From: Verrucomicrobiota bacterium
GTDB taxonomy: Bacteria > Verrucomicrobiota > Verrucomicrobiia > Verrucomicrobiales > DEV007
Direction of reading: 5' to 3'
Assembly: GCA_963205275.1 (NCBI GenBank)
Contig: CAUJIH010000045.1
Span: 34,534 to 98,533 of the forward strand
Length of the DNA: 64,000 nt
Part shown: piece by piece, positions 61,900 through 64,000 of the stretch
How the letters are laid out: each line of letters opens with the position of its first letter
Numbering within the stretch: position 1 is the first letter of the stretch
The notes under the pieces: generated by a model
What the model was told of the DNA's origin: nothing
What the model saw: the letters and a program-made list of their open reading frames with translations, nothing else
Databases searched by the model: none
Program-made: the position numbers and the translations under genes

Positions 61900-63765
61900 T
61901 CAGGGATTCGCGACTCCGTCTCGTGCGACTGTGACCACTTCATCATTGCCGAGATCCTTGATCACCACAGCATTAGCGCGGACATCCAACACCTGAAAAC
62001 TCTTTTCGCTCGAGTCAGGCTGGCTGGTCTGAAACACATCGCCCGCCTTCACTACATAGCGATATTTTGAATTCGGAGCCGTCAAAATGGCGTAGGTATC
62101 CGCCGTCTGTCCGGCTGTGTCTTTGACGAGATAGTGAGTCGCTCCATTCCGTGTATTCTCGACTTCCACACGGGATACATCCACCATTTGTCCCTTCCCT
62201 TCTTTCGAACTGACAAAGCGTCGACTCACTTCTCGAACCTTATACGGCGTCCCAGGGATCATATCTCCCGCGGCTACTACCGTATCACTCTCATTCCGAT
62301 CTAAGCGGCGGACAGTGGCCTTTTCTCCTTCAACCCCGTCCACCAGAATCGGAAGTGCCTCCTCATGGTAGGCAGCGAGCACCATTCCCTGAACCGGGGC
62401 CACGGCGGGCGTTCTCGAATGAATCGTCGATCCATTCAAAGCTACCAGTGGTTTGCTCTTCGATTCTTCACGTACCTGGCGGGCCTGTTGAACTCGCTTC
62501 ACATCGACGCTCCGAGGTGTAAGCGAAGCCCCCTCTCCTCTGGAGGCTATCGTTACCATCTGCTGAATTGGAGTTTTTTCTGATACCTTTCTAGTCGTTT
62601 GAGCTGAAGCATGGCCACCTTCAGGGGTCTTTGCGGATAGGGGAATCGTCTCAGAGCCAGCTCCTGATGTCGTGTTCGCCAGAGAGTCAACTGTCTGAGA
62701 CTTAGAATCGCTCGTTACTGGCTTGGAGCCCACTGATTTAGCTGCTGCTTTTTCCGTCTTCTCTGCGGATGCCACGGTCGTCGCTGCTGGAGCCGCCTGG
62801 GGAGATGTCTTCTCTACCACTGGACTGGGCGCAGGCGACTTTGACTGAACTAGGTTCCCGCGCAATGGTTCACCTGCCAGCGGTTTCCCCTCCAACAGTG
62901 TTTCTTCGATTCCATTCCCGTGCAAAGCAGCACGCGCATTCGCCATTTCTCCGGCTGCACTTTTGCCCTGCTCCGAAGATCCCCAAGAATCCGGATTGGA
63001 AATCAATTTCACTATGTCATTGTGACCTGCCGCCTGAGCCAAATTAACAGCCGTCAGATTTTCCAGATCAACAGCGTATGGATTGGCCAGATTCTGCAAG
63101 AGAACGCGAACTGCGTCCATTTTCCCTGCTGCAGAGGCAATCATGAGCGGAGTTTGGCTCTGAGGACTGCGCACATTGATGTTGGCCCCTTGCCCGAGCA
63201 GGACATTGAGCACCTCGGGATAGCCGCTGAAGCTCGCCAATAGCAGCGCGCTGTCGAGCTCGTCCGGAGAGGCGGTTGCCGACAATAGTGAAACGACATC
63301 CGAATGCCCCTTATAGGCAGAGAGAGTCAGAGCACTCCATCCTTCCTTATCGCGAATCGAGGGATCAGCCCCACGGCTCAGCAGCATTCGGGCAACATCC
63401 ACATAGCCTCTCTCTGCCGCGAAAATCAATGCATTCCGCCCGTTCTTCGCCACACTCTTCGGATCGGCACCCATTCCCAAGAGCCTCTCGACTGCCGCCG
63501 TCTGGCCAGATCCTGATGCCATGATCAGCGCCGTGTAGCCTTCCCCATCGGCTTCATCCATATTCATCCCTGCCGTCTGAAATGCTTCCAGAGTGCGGAC
63601 ATCCCCGGCAGAGGCAGCGACTAACATGTCCTTCACTGTCAGCCCATATCCCTTGGATTCCACTTGCTTTACTGCCTGTTTCTTCGGATTACTGCATGCG
63701 CCAAGAACCAGAAACGAACCCAGGAGTACCACAGAGAGTCGATTGATTAAATCAGGGAATTTCAT
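61900..63765 (-). CDS. Ankyrin-repeat lipoprotein
   Basis: 621 residues. A lipoprotein signal ends in LVLGAC, with the lipidated Cys at 24. Residues about 45-275 hold ankyrin repeats (DGEGYTALIMASGSGQTAAV, GRNALIFAAERGYVDVARML, EGWSALTLSAYKGHSDVVSL, SQTPLMIASAAGKMDAVRVL). A long Pro/Ser/Ala/Lys-rich linker (about 290-400) leads to a C-terminal domain (about 440-621) with VRRLDRNESDTVVAAGDMIP, perhaps SH3-like. It likely is a surface or periplasmic scaffold that binds other proteins; partners unknown. Confidence 0.85.
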   Translation of the reverse strand: MKFPDLINRLSVVLLGSFLVLGACSNPKKQAVKQVESKGYGLTVKDMLVAASAGDVRTLEAFQTAGMNMDEADGEGYTALIMASGSGQTAAVERLLGMGADPKSVAKNGRNALIFAAERGYVDVARMLLSRGADPSIRDKEGWSALTLSAYKGHSDVVSLLSATASPDELDSALLLASFSGYPEVLNVLLGQGANINVRSPQSQTPLMIASAAGKMDAVRVLLQNLANPYAVDLENLTAVNLAQAAGHNDIVKLISNPDSWGSSEQGKSAAGEMANARAALHGNGIEETLLEGKPLAGEPLRGNLVQSKSPAPSPVVEKTSPQAAPAATTVASAEKTEKAAAKSVGSKPVTSDSKSQTVDSLANTTSGAGSETIPLSAKTPEGGHASAQTTRKVSEKTPIQQMVTIASRGEGASLTPRSVDVKRVQQARQVREESKSKPLVALNGSTIHSRTPAVAPVQGMVLAAYHEEALPILVDGVEGEKATVRRLDRNESDTVVAAGDMIPGTPYKVREVSRRFVSSKEGKGQMVDVSRVEVENTRNGATHYLVKDTAGQTADTYAILTAPNSKYRYVVKAGDVFQTSQPDSSEKSFQVLDVRANAVVIKDLGNDEVVTVARDGVANP

Positions 63766-63788
63766 TAGCGTATTTTAGTATTTATCAC

Positions 63789-63804
63789 CAGAAAGTTCTG
63801 GTAT
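63789..63804. promoter_or_regulatory. Inverted repeat upstream of the ankyrin lipoprotein gene
   Basis: ACCAGAA-AG-TTCTGGT, a perfect 7-bp palindrome 24 nt upstream of the start codon in an AT-rich gap (63766-63952). It may be an operator or a 5'-end hairpin. Confidence 0.4.
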
Positions 63805-63952
63805 TTTACAGTAAATTCAATTATTTATTTAACAAATATTAGAACTCTATCAACATAAGCCGCGCATTCAATAGTCTAGCGCAATCGGGTAGACTGGAAA
63901 AAGGCCAGAGGCTGTATGAAGTTTCTGGCTCAACAACCAAATCGAATCCGAG

Positions 63953-64000
63953 ATGCCTACATACAACCGTCTGACCCCAGAACAACGCTACACCATCGAA
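63953..64000 (+). mobile_element. Start of an IS30-like transposase gene, cut by the window edge
   Basis: The last 48 nt encode MPTYNRLTPEQRYTIE from an ATG at 63953. LTPEQRYTIE is the usual start of IS30-family transposases (LTxEERYxI, beginning of a helix-turn-helix). The rest and the right end lie outside. The left inverted repeat should be within the preceding 90 nt, but I cannot place it. Confidence 0.65.

Noticed and set aside
1..64000. CRISPR array, tRNA or rRNA genes
   Set aside because: No regularly spaced direct repeats and no tRNA or rRNA signature were seen in the gaps.

Overview
The window looks like a chromosomal contig of a heterotrophic member of the Verrucomicrobiota (PVC superphylum). 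The evidence is gene content: a planctomycete-type cytochrome/DUF1549/DUF1553 gene overlapping a DUF1501 gene, PVC-type PQQ-like dehydrogenase-cytochrome fusions, many secreted beta-helix and beta-propeller proteins, and a sigma factor carrying an HTTRWSMV-type N-terminus next to a Ser/Thr kinase. No rRNA or tRNA gene was seen, so the lineage is inferred from families only. Almost no gene has a recognisable Shine-Dalgarno motif; many starts instead follow a pyrimidine-rich stretch.

Layout: 0-1.1 kb holds the 3' part of a dihydrolipoamide acyltransferase gene. From 1.2 to 21.5 kb runs a block of mostly exported proteins for breaking down and oxidising organic matter: a 1628-residue sorbosone-dehydrogenase-like/cytochrome/CBM fusion, a DUF4091 glycosidase-like protein with a small sugar-binding partner, a SGNH/PQQ-dehydrogenase/cytochrome fusion, a pectate-lyase-like beta-helix, and the PSD1-DUF1501 pair. 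A broken Fic gene and a palindromic dispersed repeat lie inside it (11.1-12.0 kb). From 21.8 to 33.3 kb come msrA, a tiny ribbon-helix-helix-like gene pair, an EamA transporter, a four-gene plus-strand run (class IV aminotransferase, Gfo/Idh/MocA, SDR, DMFA2-like protein), an esterase-gluconolactonase fusion, a HEFFH-type metalloprotease, a small cytochrome and a squalene/phytoene synthase.

From 33.4 to 41.8 kb are an acetylxylan-esterase-like hydrolase, threonine dehydrogenase (tdh) and a plus-strand run of beta-helix, sialidase-like, GH32/43-like propeller and a second, lysine-less Gfo/Idh/MocA protein. From 41.9 to 47.8 kb is a probable accessory island: a stand-alone XPB/Ssl2-N-like protein and a GC-rich sigma factor/kinase-SUMF1 pair, bracketed by related REP-like inverted repeats, a second copy of the palindromic repeat and a coding remnant. 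This island and the preceding genes lie between tdh and kbl, which normally sit together and act in sequence.

From 47.9 to 64 kb the content is largely core: kbl, an operon of LOG-family gene, rnhB and yraN, DAHP synthase, acs, rpsU with a clear promoter, leader hairpin and terminator, a pilB/gspE-type ATPase with two small downstream genes (one roadblock-like), spoIIM-like plus RDD, glgC, a macro-domain gene, an ankyrin lipoprotein, and at the right edge the first codons of an IS30-like transposase.
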